From Gonatopus flavifemur (Eukaryota > Arthropoda > Insecta > Hymenoptera > Dryinidae), in the NCBI GenBank assembly GCA_018340375.1, contig JAFFJZ010000004.1, forward strand, positions 30,478,001 to 30,542,000: a DNA stretch of 64,000 bases. The letters are read 5' to 3'. The position numbers and the translations under genes were made by a program. Of this stretch, positions 53,985-64,000 are shown one piece after another (positions within the stretch are counted from its first letter, which is position 1; each line of letters begins with the position of its first letter). The notes beneath the pieces were generated by a model. That model was not told the DNA's origin. It did no database searches and saw only the letters and a program-made list of their open reading frames with translations.

Positions 53985-54840
53985 TTTTTATAAACACCCC
54001 GCAAGTGCCTCAGCGACTCGCTTCACGTTCTGTTTTGATTTTGTTGAAACTGCTAGTGATCCTGGCTGTTTGTAGCACAGGATCGCAGTTACCGCTTGTT
54101 GTTGAGAAAAAAATGGAATCTCAATGGTTCCTCCCGCGTCGTCGAAGGAATCCGTACTTGCTCGTTGACATGGGAGATGAGCAGAAATCCAAGGTTGCTC
54201 GTTGAAATAAATCTCCCTTGGGATTCTGAACAATCCGTGCTTGAACTCCGTTCAATCACTGTTCAAGCACTTTGTGTTCAAAATGCGGCTCATGGTAATG
54301 AAAATATTGTAGAGTCCTTAAAAGGACCAAATATTTCGCGAGAGACGCTAGTTGTCTCAAAAGATTCGCGATGATTGTTCCCTTGGAGATTTCCCAAAAA
54401 TCTCAATTTGAATTTGATTGTTAAAGCTTGATCCCGCGTTAATTCTGAGATATACGATGGGGTCCTAAAAAGGACTATTGGTGTTCCCGCGATGAATATT
54501 AACCGAAGACTGAGCTGCTGACGAGAGAGAAGTGCAGAGTGTAGTCAGTGAAGTGAATGTGGAGTTGAGTGTGTGCAGCAAAGGAAATGTCGCGATATTT
54601 ATACACGCGAATCTTCTTGATGAGCGTCGTGATTGGTTAGAGGTTTCCTGGAAGGGTTTTCCAAACTCTTAACCAATGAAAAGTCGAGGTTCCTGTTCTC
54701 GACGGTTGCCGCTGATTCAAACCTAGCGGTATACGCGAGCGCCACCTGTCGGGAAAGTCGCGAGTTAACGCACTTCGCGCTCGACTCTCGCTCGGAGGTG
54801 ACGGGTCCCCTCTTCGTCGTCTCCATATCCATAGCAGTAT
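53985..54840 (-). promoter_or_regulatory. GC-richer block with TATA boxes (promoter or LTR remnant)
   Basis: This block is clearly richer in G and C than its surroundings. On the minus strand, GTGTATAAATATCGCGAC near 54590-54607 and GTGTTTATAAAAAGTAAG near 53977-53994 look like TATA boxes. Two stem-loops, AGTCCTTTTTAGGACC (54461-54476) and GGTCCTTTTAAGGACT (54313-54328), resemble histone-type 3' stem-loops. No protein of a known family follows. It could be an LTR, a relic of a histone-type locus or a host promoter; the sequence does not decide. Confidence 0.3.
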
Positions 54841-55073
54841 AATTATGTCTACCTCTTACTTTTGAAGTCCAATATCTAAGATTATTTTTCCCTCAATTGA
54901 AATTTTTTCGAATCTCTCTTCGTACAATTATCAATCAGTATGCTATTATATTGTTTACATAATGTTTATATAAGAAAAATATAGATTTTAAATTCAAGTC
55001 GCTTGTATCACAGCACACAAGTCCCTTTTGAGTGTGCAGAGGATTCAGAGTAAAGCATATCTACACTGCTAAA

Positions 55074-55336
55074 AATTGCTCCCTAAATTCCATACAAATG
55101 TATGTGAAGCAATCAACATATACATTGTTTATTGAATTTTCAAAACTTCTCTGGCTTTTCATATGAGATTTTATGATATCGCATACAGAGTTATGATTCT
55201 TCATGCATCTTTATGTGAATTTTCACACATTTTGCATCAAATTTCATGAATTCATGATTGAACTTGATTTCAATCACAAGTTTCAGAATTTTCATATACA
55301 TCTGATATCGGAAATTTCAGAATATTTCGTACAGTG
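55074..55336. mobile_element. MITE, CACTGCTAAAAATTG end, CACTGTT family
   Basis: It begins after TA with CACTGCTAAAAATTGCTCCC and ends ..ATATTTCGTACAGTG at 55336. The inner blocks GAAGCAATCAACATATACAT and AATTTTCAAAACTTC match the MITE at 32181-32443. Non-coding. Confidence 0.65.
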
Positions 55337-56505
55337 CATGGAATGCATTGCTATGAATTCATGAAGCATTCCAAATGCACACACAGAGTATCAAAAGGAA
55401 TTCCTGACAAGTTCTTGATGAATACATGTGGGAGCTCTTGAATCACACATAGGAAATGCATGAAGTATTCGTAAAGACTACTGGTCATGACAGTGAACAT
55501 GAATCCCCATGGAAATTCAAAAGAGGATTCATAACGAATACCATGACCTCCGATCAACAAGAATTCAATAAGAGTCTTCCTGAATTTGTGAATGTTCTTA
55601 GATAAAAATAATGTCCAAGGTACAATTGATAGTATATTTTCGCTTGTAAATTTATTGAATAGGTGCGTGATTTGGAGAGTGCTTAATGAAGTGAAATGAA
55701 TTATGCAATGTAATAATCAGTGAATAATATCATATGATTTTGAGGTTGGAGTTTGTATGCAACAAAGTGATGTAACTTTGAAGAAGAGAAGTGTGTGAAG
55801 GTTCATGAATTGTTTGTGGATAATGAAGTAAATTATTGATTACCTCAAAATATGTGAATATTGGCTGTAAAAATGCATTCATACAAATAATCTTTCGTGT
55901 TTGGAAAAACTAATCGATTGTATCGAGTGTGGGAAATCCCTTATAGAAAACGATGGAAAAACTCCGTGATTTCCATCCTTTCCGATAGGAAATTTGTAAA
56001 AGAATTGATATTTGATTACACATTTCATTCAATTAGGAGAAAGTTCAGGATGCCTGTTTTGCGGTATGATTTATTCTTACTGAATTAATTCAGATGTAAA
56101 TGCATCATGAATTCCTTTGAGCAGATTACGTGTTCTTTCCAAACGTCCATATGTCTTCATTCCCACTGACACAACAGGCATATCTTTGGAATTATTTTTG
56201 GATTCAAATCAATGATTGTGCGCATTCTTAAAGAACTCTCTCCAAAAGTGTGGTATTCGAATGGCATTCTCCAAGAACTGTTTGAGAACTAGTTATGCTG
56301 TAATGTAAAATTGGTAACCACATTTCACATTTATGAATAAAATTCAGGAATTCAACTCGCATAACCTCAATAAACTTTGTTTGTAAATTTTCTTGATGAA
56401 AATGAACGATTCATCATTGAACAAAAAAAAATCGTTCTACAATGCGATGATGATTCTCTTCTCAAATTTGATTATTTAGATTGGCGACACAATTCTTCGC
56501 ACAAA
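55337..56505. other. Unassigned region
   Basis: Short ORFs with no recognised domain; no clear repeat. Confidence 0.35.
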
Positions 56506-56507
56506 TG

Positions 56508-56695
56508 CCGAAATGTCTACACTTAATGACCTCTTATGACAGGGGCAATAAAGTATGCGCCTCCGTTCCAGTAAGGAGGTCATAAACAAGTGCCCAGGTG
56601 TCTAACCTTAATGAGCCCTTCATGACGAGCGTAATAAAGTGCGCGCCTCCGTTCCAGTAAGGAGGTCATAAATGAGGGTGAGGAGAGGGTTCTCG
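56508..56695. repeat. Tandem duplication, ~94-bp unit, 2 copies
   Basis: The block GTCTACACTTAATGACC through GCCTCCGTTCCAGTAAGGAG and GTCATAAA (from 56514) is followed directly by a second copy (GTCTAACCTTAATGAGCCC ... GCCTCCGTTCCAGTAAGGAG) from 56608. No coding sense. Confidence 0.85.
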
Positions 56696-57687
56696 GTTTT
56701 TCCAATCTCCTGAAAAAACGGTACTCTTGAATGTGTTCGGGGGCGCCCAGCCAGTTCGTTTCCGTTACCTATGGAGCATAGGTGTCGGTAAGTGAGTACA
56801 CCACTCTCCCAACGCTCGATAAATCATGCGCATTCTGTCCATATTTTGTGTAATTGGCATAGTTGGGCCCTATACCTCGAATCATTTCGTGCGCGTGTGT
56901 TCGCGTTGGGCGGAAAAATTCAAAAAAATTTGCGTCTACGTTACATTATATAAAATTAACGTTCATGGCTGTAATTTTGAATTGTATTTTTGATGACTTA
57001 TTCATTGTTATGGCATAATAATCATATATCCGATATGTACCACATATATATAGGTACACGAAACTAAGCCCCTTGCCAAGAATATTGGTTACGTATTCAG
57101 TACAGTCTATTTCCGAAAGTTTGGAGAAAATGATGTTTTCTCAAAGTTTCAGCAGCTTGGAAAATAAAGGTGTTACTGACAGTTACCTTCGGAGTGGAAT
57201 TTTCAGACAGATTATACATCCAAATAACTAGCCTATAAATTTCATTCTCGTGTTCCGCCATCTGTGTTCACAATCCACACAGGAGTTATCAAGAGACGGT
57301 GAAAATGATATTTCTACGATTTTCATGCTTTTGAAGTTCAAATCATTCATAGAAATGAAACGAAAATTCAAACTCACAAAACCTGATTTATCTTCTCGAA
57401 TTGATTTTTTGGAATTTGAATTATCGTTTGAAGAATATAGCGCAAGATTTTTTTTCTTCAACAGTTCAGTACTCCGCAAGTTGATTACGAATTCGTTTCA
57501 ATCATCGATTCAAACTTCAAAAATATTGACTTTTCGTCATTGTTTTGTTCATCAACCTGAGTTCCATTTGTTTCTATAACCAACAAATGGCTTCCGTATC
57601 TATTATCTATCTTTCGTATCATTATCTATTTGGCATTTAGACAATTTCTCGCACGTTCCTTTATTCCATTCAATTTTTTATCTCGCA
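56696..57687. other. Unassigned region upstream of Transib copy 2
   Basis: This stretch should contain the 5' end of Transib copy 2, but I do not see a CACAGTG-type terminus. ORFs at 57228-57579 have no known domain. Confidence 0.35.
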
Positions 57688-58766
57688 ATGTCGGAATTCA
57701 CTATTCCGTACAGTGTTTTGTGCGAATTTTCATTTGGAAGTGGGTGTACATTACAACAGAGTTTGCGTGGGAGGTATCCAAACCTCAAAGGAGAGCCATT
57801 GTCACAAATCGCAGCAGAAGTGAAAAATAGATTCCAATCTAATTTCAACAAAAAAAAGCAAGTGAACCACAGCAAAGAGAATTTCTGGCGTAGGAATAGT
57901 GAATGGTCAAAAAGTTCATTTGTGGTGTACTTTGAAGAAAAATCTCCTCGTTTGTGTCATGAATTTAATCGTGGTGGCAGGCCTTCAACGCATTTCAGTG
58001 ATTGTGAGAAAAGAGCTCAGTATTATAAAATTAGTAATTTGCGTAGAAGCCATTCTCAGGAACTGATCAATGCAGCTTCATCTGCGCGCACGGAAGATAT
58101 GGGTAACGTTTTCGACGGTGATTCTGCTTCAGCCATCATAACTCAGGCTCGATTGTCTAAGAATCAATACGAAATCATTAGGAGAGCTATCGAAAACAAA
58201 CGATTCAAATTATCCCGAGTTCTGAAAGAGTGCTGCAAGCTCAAACCAGATGTTATCCAGGAAATATTGAAATTTCGGAGACATCAGCAGAAGTCCCTTT
58301 ATAGAATTTGCTGGACCATACTGTGACGAGAATTATTGGAACTTGTTCAAATTCACAAATTGGAAACTAGAGTGATGATCTTGTACCGCACACGAAATGG
58401 GATCTAGATGGTGCATCTCGACAGAGTCAATATAAGCAAACATTTTCCGACGAGAATCACAACTCATCAGATTCCCATTAATTCATGACGTCTCTGGTAT
58501 CACTAATGGTAACTCCAGCCACCAACAGTACTACAGTGGAACTGTGGAAGAATATCCGTCCATCTTCGACGAATTATTGCCGAGCACTCCACTTTCAGTT
58601 CCAGAAGGAAACACCTGAACTAACGAGATCAGAAAAGAATCGCGTAGATGATGAAATCAAGGAATTGATGGAAACTGTAAGATGTCGAGATAATCGTCCA
58701 TTTAAAGTCACACATATCCTCCATTTTACAATGATAGATGGGAAGGTGGCACAAGTAGTCACTAAT

Positions 58767-59501
58767 TAGGGGTGTGTGGGTACCCGAGTCATCGGGTTTT
58801 TATCGGGTTGGGTCGGATCGGGTACCCGTCGGGTCAGGTTTTTCAATTACCCGTGTTTTTCGGGTACCTGATTACATTCGGGTAATTCAAATATAGCAAA
58901 CGTTTTCCTCAGCAGGAAATATTGTGACAGCAACTCGATCAAGATTGCTGACAAAACATGTGGGAGAGTTGTGCTTCCTCCATTCAAATTTAAAAATATG
59001 AAAAAAGAATGATATTCATAAGAAGAATATTGATTTTCATTGATGTTCAAGATTCTATATTGTGGTTACTAAATACGAAAATAGATAATATATTATTTAT
59101 AAGATATAAATGTGATTATATTTTTTAATTGAATGACAAAATAAATATAAACATTTCATGAAGCAATTTGGAGATTTCTTGATGCGCTGCATAATCAATT
59201 ACATGGAATCACAACCCTAATAGACTTGTAGTGAATATGGCATTCTTCATATTAGAATTGAATTCATATGAAATCCCCTTATTCCTACAATCGCTCAAGA
59301 CAATCTGTCCTCAAAATATCAACGGCAATGGCAACTTCGAATAGAAGTTCGAAATATTAAATTCAAGCGATTTTATTATATTCGGGTACCTGACTTGGAA
59401 AACCCGATTTAATCGGGTACCCGACCCGACCCGACCCGAAAAGAAATACGAATACCCGAACCCGACCCGACCCGATGAAAAGTGCTAACCGCACACCCCT
59501 A
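58767..59501. mobile_element. hAT-type MITE, 735 bp, 8-bp TSD, in Transib copy 2
   Basis: The ends TAGGGGTGTGTGGGTACCCG and (reverse complement) TAGGGGTGTGCGG are flanked by the identical duplication TCACTAAT (58759-58766 and 59502-59509). Subterminal parts are dense in GGGTCGGGT and GGGTACCCG in both orientations, a known style of hAT MITE. Removing it restores the Transib frame from VVTN to TSSAINCILCG. No transposase ORF. Confidence 0.92.
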
Positions 59502-59948
59502 TCACTAATACTTCGTCAGCAATTAATTGTATACTTTGTGGAGTGAAACCTCCACAGATGAATGATTTGTGGAGAATGGATATTCAAATCTCGAATGAAG
59601 GAGCTCTAAAGTTGAGCATGTCGACATTACATGCAAGAATAAAATTCATGGAATACATTCTCCACCTTGCGTATCACTTGGACTTCGCAGAATGGAGGAT
59701 ATCAGCAGCTACTCGGCCTTCAAAAGGAACCACGAGAAAACGTATTCAAAGAGGATTCATGGCCAAAATGTGGTTGCGAGTCGATTTTCTTAAACAAGGG
59801 TCAGGAACATCGAACGACGGAAACACCTCGCGGAGGTTTTTCGCGAATCCAGCTTCAACTAACGAGATAACGAAGATAGATACGGTTGATCGGAAGGTTG
59901 GCAATAATTCTTGACAAGTGATTTGTTGTCAATCAGCCATTGACACCA

Positions 59949-62900
59949 TCATCATCATCATCATCTTGAAGTAATCAGTCTTATGACTGGTTTGATGAAA
60001 TCCTCCAACCCTGTCTATTATCCGCTAACCGCTTAATTTCTGCATATCTACGGCAACCCTTATCTTGTATAATTTGCTTCATATAACTCAATCTAGGTCT
60101 ACCTCTTCGAATTTTACCATTCATTTTTCCTTCCAATATTGTTTTCAATAAGCTATCATGCCTCAATGTGTGTCCTATCAGATTACTTCTTCTTTTCACC
60201 ACCTGTCTCAAGAGACTTCTTTCTTCATTTACCTTCTCAAGTACTTCTTCATTTCTTGCTTTCTCTATCCACTTCATTCTAAGCATCTTTCTATAACACC
60301 ACATTTCAAAAGCTTCAAGTCTTCGTTGGTCCGTTTTTCCAATTGTCCAAGTTTCGCAACCATATAATGCTGTGCTCCAAACGTAACTCTTCAAGAATTT
60401 CTTCCTTACTGCTAAGCTAATATTCTTCGAACATAGTGACTGCTTCTTTTGGTGGAAAGCCTGTTTCCCTTGCGCTATTCTTGCTCTTATATCTCTTTCG
60501 CTTTTACCGTTTCCTGTGATTATGCTCCCTAGATATTCAAATTCTTTGACTTGCTGAATTGTCTCTGCATCTATTTTGATTTTCGTTCTTCTTGATGTTT
60601 TCGCTGTTATACAAATCATGAATTTTGTTTTGTCCTTATTCATATTCATACAATATTTGTCTAGTAATATTTTTTTCATAGTGTTGAGAGTATTTTCTAA
60701 CTCAGCACCACTCGTAGCTGATATAGCTATGTCATCCGCAAATCTCAACATGCTTACATTTTCACCTTGAATCTGTAATTTTAATTGCACTCGCTCCTTC
60801 ACTTCGTTGATCGCTTCTTCTATATACAAATTGAAAATCAATGGTGATAGTGAGCATCCTTGTCTCACCCCTCTTCTAATTTGTGCTTCTCCTTTTTGAC
60901 TCTCTATTTCTATTATTGCGGTTTGATTCTTATATAATTCATATATTATTCTCCCATCCCTGAAATCAATTCCTACCTTTTTCAAAATCGTAAACAACTT
61001 CTCCCAATCATTATTATCGAATGCTTTTTGTATATCTACAAAACCTATATACACAGACTTTTTCAACTCTAGACTTTTCTCTACTACTGTTCTCAGTGCT
61101 AATATTGCTTCTCGCGTTCCCCTATTTTTCCTGAAACCGAACTGATCTTCTGCTAATCTACTCTCTATTTTATTCTCTATTCTCCTGTATATGATTTTTG
61201 TCAGTACTTTCGAAGCATGTGAAGTTGAACTAATCGTTCTGTAGTTCTCGCATTTGTCTGCTCCTTGTTTTTTTGGAATGGTGACAATTTTATTCTTCTA
61301 GACATCTTTCGGTACTTCGCCTATTTCGTACATATCTCTGACCAATTCAAACAGTGCGTCACGAGTTCCCTGACTGGAGGCTCTGATAAGGTCCGCACTT
61401 ATGCCATCTGTTCCTGGTGCTTTATTATTTTCCAATTCTTTCAAAGCCCTGTCGAATTCTGATCTCAAAATTGAATCTCCCAATTCTTCTCCATCAACAT
61501 CTTCCTCCCTCTCTAAGAATCCCATATTATCGCCTCCTTTATACAGATCTTCTCACTGATTAATGCATTGTTCTATTTTTTCCTCCGTTCTTATCAATTG
61601 TCTTCCTAGAGAATTTTCAATCTTACTGCTTCTAGATTTCATTTGTCCAAGAAATCTTTTAACAATCCTATATGCCTCATCAATCCTTCCTAAATGTAAT
61701 CTCACTTCTATATCTTGACATTTCCCCTCCAACCATTGTTCTTTTGCTTCCCTTGATTCTCTGATTATTTTATTCCTCAGTGCCTTGTATGTCTGCTGAT
61801 CTTGTTCACTATTCTTATTCTCGTATTCCCTCCTTTCATTAATTAAATCGAGAATTTCTCCTGTCATCCATGGTTTCTTAGACTCTATCCCATCGTTCTT
61901 CAAAATTCCATTTGCAGATTGCTCTATGTTGTTCTTCATATTTGTCCATCTACTCTCTATTTCCAAGTCTTCCTCTTGTCAATCCTCCAATTTTTCGTCC
62001 AACATCGCTTCGAATGCGTCCTGTGTTTTACCTTGTTTGAGATTCTTCAAATTCCATCTTTTTTGCATTTTCCTTTTCTTTTTCAGAGCTTTGAATTTCA
62101 GAGAACATTTCATCAGCAACATATTGTGATCACTATCTATATCCGCGCCTGGATAAGTTTCACAGCTTTTCACTTGGTTTCTAAATCTTTGTTTCACTAA
62201 TATGTAATCAATCTGATATCTTGCTGTATCTCCTGGGATTTTCCAAGTATAGATTCTTCTTGGATGATTTTTGAATAATGTGTTGGTAATAACCATTTTA
62301 TGACTCTCGCAGAATTCGATCAAACGTTGTCCTTTTTCATTTCTTTTTCCGGACGCAAAATCTCCTATTAGGGTGGCCTCTTCTCCTTGCCCTACTACCG
62401 CATTCCAGTCGCCTATGATCATTAAATTTTCTCCTCCCTCCACATATTCTATCACTTCTTCTATTTCATCGTACGTTTTTTCGATATCCTCCTCTGAGTA
62501 TGCAGATGTGGGCATGTATACTTGAACTATAACAGTGTCTACCGGTTTTGTTCTAACTCTGACCATCATTACGCCTTCGCTATGTTGCAAATGATTTCCT
62601 ATCCTATTTCCTACCCTCTTATGCATTATAATTCCCACACCTGCTTGACCATTCTTTGATCCTGTGTGAATGATTCTATAATCCTCACTCCAGAAATCCC
62701 CTTCTTGCGGCCATCTCATTTCACTAATTCCCATTACATCGATACCCAACCTCTTTATTTCCAGTTTCAAATTTTCTAATTTCCCTGTTCGTCTCAGTGA
62801 TCTAACATTCCACGCTCCGACTTGAAGAATGTTCTCTTCCTTCCCTATCTCCTTTGGGTTTCTATCTTGTTTGATGAGGTTCTCTCGAGCAGCCTCCACC

Positions 62901-63326
62901 CGGAGATCCAAACGGGAGGCTATTTCACCTCCGGAATATTTTACCCGAGAGTACGCCATCATGTTGTTGTTGTTGCTTTTTTTTCAATAAATCAAAATTC
63001 AAAATTCCATGGTTTGGAGAAGAGATTTCATTTCCTCGGGAATATTGAAAGATGTCAAGGAAGGTAGTTTACCCTCGCTTTCCCTCCGTTTCTGCCGATG
63101 TTCCTGGCGTTGGGATGATTGAGTTCTCCTCAGTTTGTATTCTCCCTCTTTAGTAGTTTATTCCACCCGAAAAAGAGACCCAAATCTGAGATACTTATCC
63201 TCCCCACCACGTAAAGGGAGCATATACTACCAAGGATGGATAGAAAGGATATCAAGGACAGGTATCAAGAATATCCCCCTGGAAGACCCGAAATCATCCA
63301 CGGGGAGGGCAATCATCCACGGGGAG
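59949..63326 (-). mobile_element. RTE-type non-LTR retrotransposon, copy 2, nearly complete, 13-bp TSD
   Basis: A minus-strand insertion in Transib copy 2, bounded by GCCATTGACACCA (59936-59948 and 63327-63339). The 3' tail is a (GAT)n run, seen as TCATCATCATCATCATCATC at 59949-59968, as usual for RTE. The 5' region (62963-63326) ends in a 17-18 bp tandem duplication, AATCATCCACGGGGAGG twice at 63292-63327. The coding frame covers endonuclease to C-terminus. It overlaps copy 1 (5801-8177) along that copy's full length. Confidence 0.93.
59981..62962 (-). pseudogene. RTE endonuclease/reverse transcriptase, one frame with three stops
   Basis: From the Met at 62962 to 59981 all segments share one frame (about 993 codons) with stops only near 61976, 61551 and 61296. 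Apurinic-type endonuclease: LQVGAWNVRSLRRTG, MGISEMRWPQEG, LMIIGDWNAVVG and DIDSDHNMLLMKC hold the expected Asn, Glu, Asp and His residues. Linker: KNNKAPGTDGISADLI with N in place of K in part. RT: GFVDIQKAFDNNDW (first Asp), RRGVRQGCSLSPLIFNLYIE, MLRFADDIAISAT (FADD active site) and EFEYLGSIITGNG. C-terminus: TALYGCETWTIGKTDQRRLE and KIRRGRPRLSYMKQIIQDKG. Few lesions suggest a fairly recent insertion, though the copy is inactive as read. Confidence 0.92.
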
Positions 63327-63704
63327 GCCATTGACACCACAAAATTTAAACTGTATACAAAAGAAACCGCTGAACTGGCCGTTGATTTGTATCCTTGGTA
63401 CCATTTACCGGCTACGGTACATAAAATTCTTTTCCACAGAGCTGATATAATTGAAAATGCCGCTTTACCCATTGGAACACTTTTTGAAGAAGCCCAAGAG
63501 AGCAGGAACACAGATTACAAATATTCCCGCAGTTATCATTCAAGGAAATGTTCACGAACGGCAACGAACCAAGGTGTTTTCCATTGATTTATGATTTCTT
63601 CAGATCCCCTAATAACGCATTTGAGACCTGAATTCAAAAAATCAATTGTTACCCTGAGTGATTCTGCTGTGAATAGAAAATATCTAGCTGCAAGGATGTT
63701 GTGA

Positions 63705-64000
63705 GATTTTATCATTTTATATACTAATAAAGTTTGCGTTCTATACATGACATGAGTATTTTTTCTTATCTTCTTCTCCAGTTCTCCATTGAGAGTTACA
63801 TTTTAATTGATCTCATATTTCAAAAGAAAGGAAAACACAAGTATGTCATGCACCATGGTGTGAAAATATATATTTTCATTCTTTACGGACACAAATAATA
63901 CTAAAAATTCGTTTTGTTGCTAAAAAACTTGAATATCTCCAAAATTGTTGGTGGCATCGATCTGCTAATAGTTTAATTCGATCAGACGTCTCAAAATACA
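63705..64000. other. Window end, unassigned
   Basis: AT-rich sequence after the Transib copy 2 stop. AATAAAG at about 63727 could be a poly(A) signal. No TIR was found before the window ends. Confidence 0.35.

Larger units (their letters stand above)
57688..63704 (+). pseudogene. Transib transposase, copy 2, split by a MITE and an RTE
   Basis: The pieces 57688-58766, 59510-59948 and 63340-63704 give about 628 codons once the insertions are removed. An N-terminal domain has FNRGGRPSTHFSD. A frameshift lies near 58275. D1 is in KWDLDGASRQSQYKQ (58407), followed by a stop at about 58482. D2 is in TMIDGKV (58737), 110 residues on. The MITE follows, then CILCG, the zinc Cys pair. After it come STLHARIKFMEYILHLAYHL, GTSNDGNTSRRFFANPAST, a stop near 59915 and the RTE. 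The last piece has LYPWYHLPATVHKILFHRAD (zinc His pair), E in EEAQESRNTD (63498) and SSDPLITHLRPEF. The order matches RAG1/Transib. It shows the ~111 residues that copy 1 lacks. Dead copy. Confidence 0.88.

Noticed and set aside
63135..63587. A 150-codon plus-strand ORF that looks like a short gene
   Set aside because: It is a chimera. Its first part is RTE 5' sequence, and it crosses the target duplication at 63327-63339 into the last piece of Transib copy 2.
1..64000. CRISPR arrays, rRNA genes, bacterial operons, riboswitches
   Set aside because: None is seen. The tandem repeats here have units too long and too divergent for CRISPR, and the whole window is eukaryotic in character.

Overview
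This window reads as transposon-dense intergenic DNA from an arthropod, probably an insect. It is AT-rich and eukaryotic. It carries RTE-, Jockey- and Gypsy-type retroelements, Helitrons, Transib (RAG1-like), piggyBac, hAT and Tc1/mariner-type sequences, and many TIR-bounded MITEs. I found no host gene, rRNA, CRISPR array or bacterial-type gene. Almost every coding region is a transposable-element (TE) gene, and nearly all are broken. The species cannot be named from the sequence.

Layout. 0-4 kb: two foldback (inverted-repeat) elements, one holding a piggyBac MITE. 4.2-10.2 kb: a TIR element split by a minus-strand Jockey-like LINE, which is itself split by a 5'-truncated RTE element; a tRNA-like SINE and a 240-bp tandem array lie in the same nest. 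12.3-22.2 kb: a pair of mirrored arms around a broken ORF of an arthropod repeat family, several tandem repeats, and nested hairpin MITEs. 27-31.6 kb: an old minus-strand Helitron, interrupted by a MITE and by element A, a TIR transposon with 8-bp target duplications and a transposase I cannot place in a superfamily. 31.6-38.0 kb: foldback element B, related to A, with a full-length Transib (31615-35320) inserted near its left tip. 38-43.6 kb: a minus-strand Gypsy element whose 3' LTR is split by a Tc1/mariner-type foldback. 43.7-46.9 kb: foldback C, containing an ORF2-less LINE and a MITE. 47.2-49.8 kb: a second Helitron helicase region, one frame with six stop codons. 57.7-63.7 kb: a second Transib transposase, split by a hAT-type MITE and a nearly complete RTE element.

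The insertions can be ordered in time, because target-site duplications (TSDs) or an uninterrupted partner arm show the empty site in most cases. The most interesting parts are the A/B family (TIR near TAGRGYGGGYCGAA, 8-bp TSD, shared N-terminal domain), and the Transib with RSS-like ends whose transposase keeps the DDE residues but lacks about 111 residues that include the Cys pair of the zinc site. Most retroelement and Helitron coding sequence lies on the minus strand, and long inverted repeats are common, so a small-RNA-producing locus is possible. That last point is inference.
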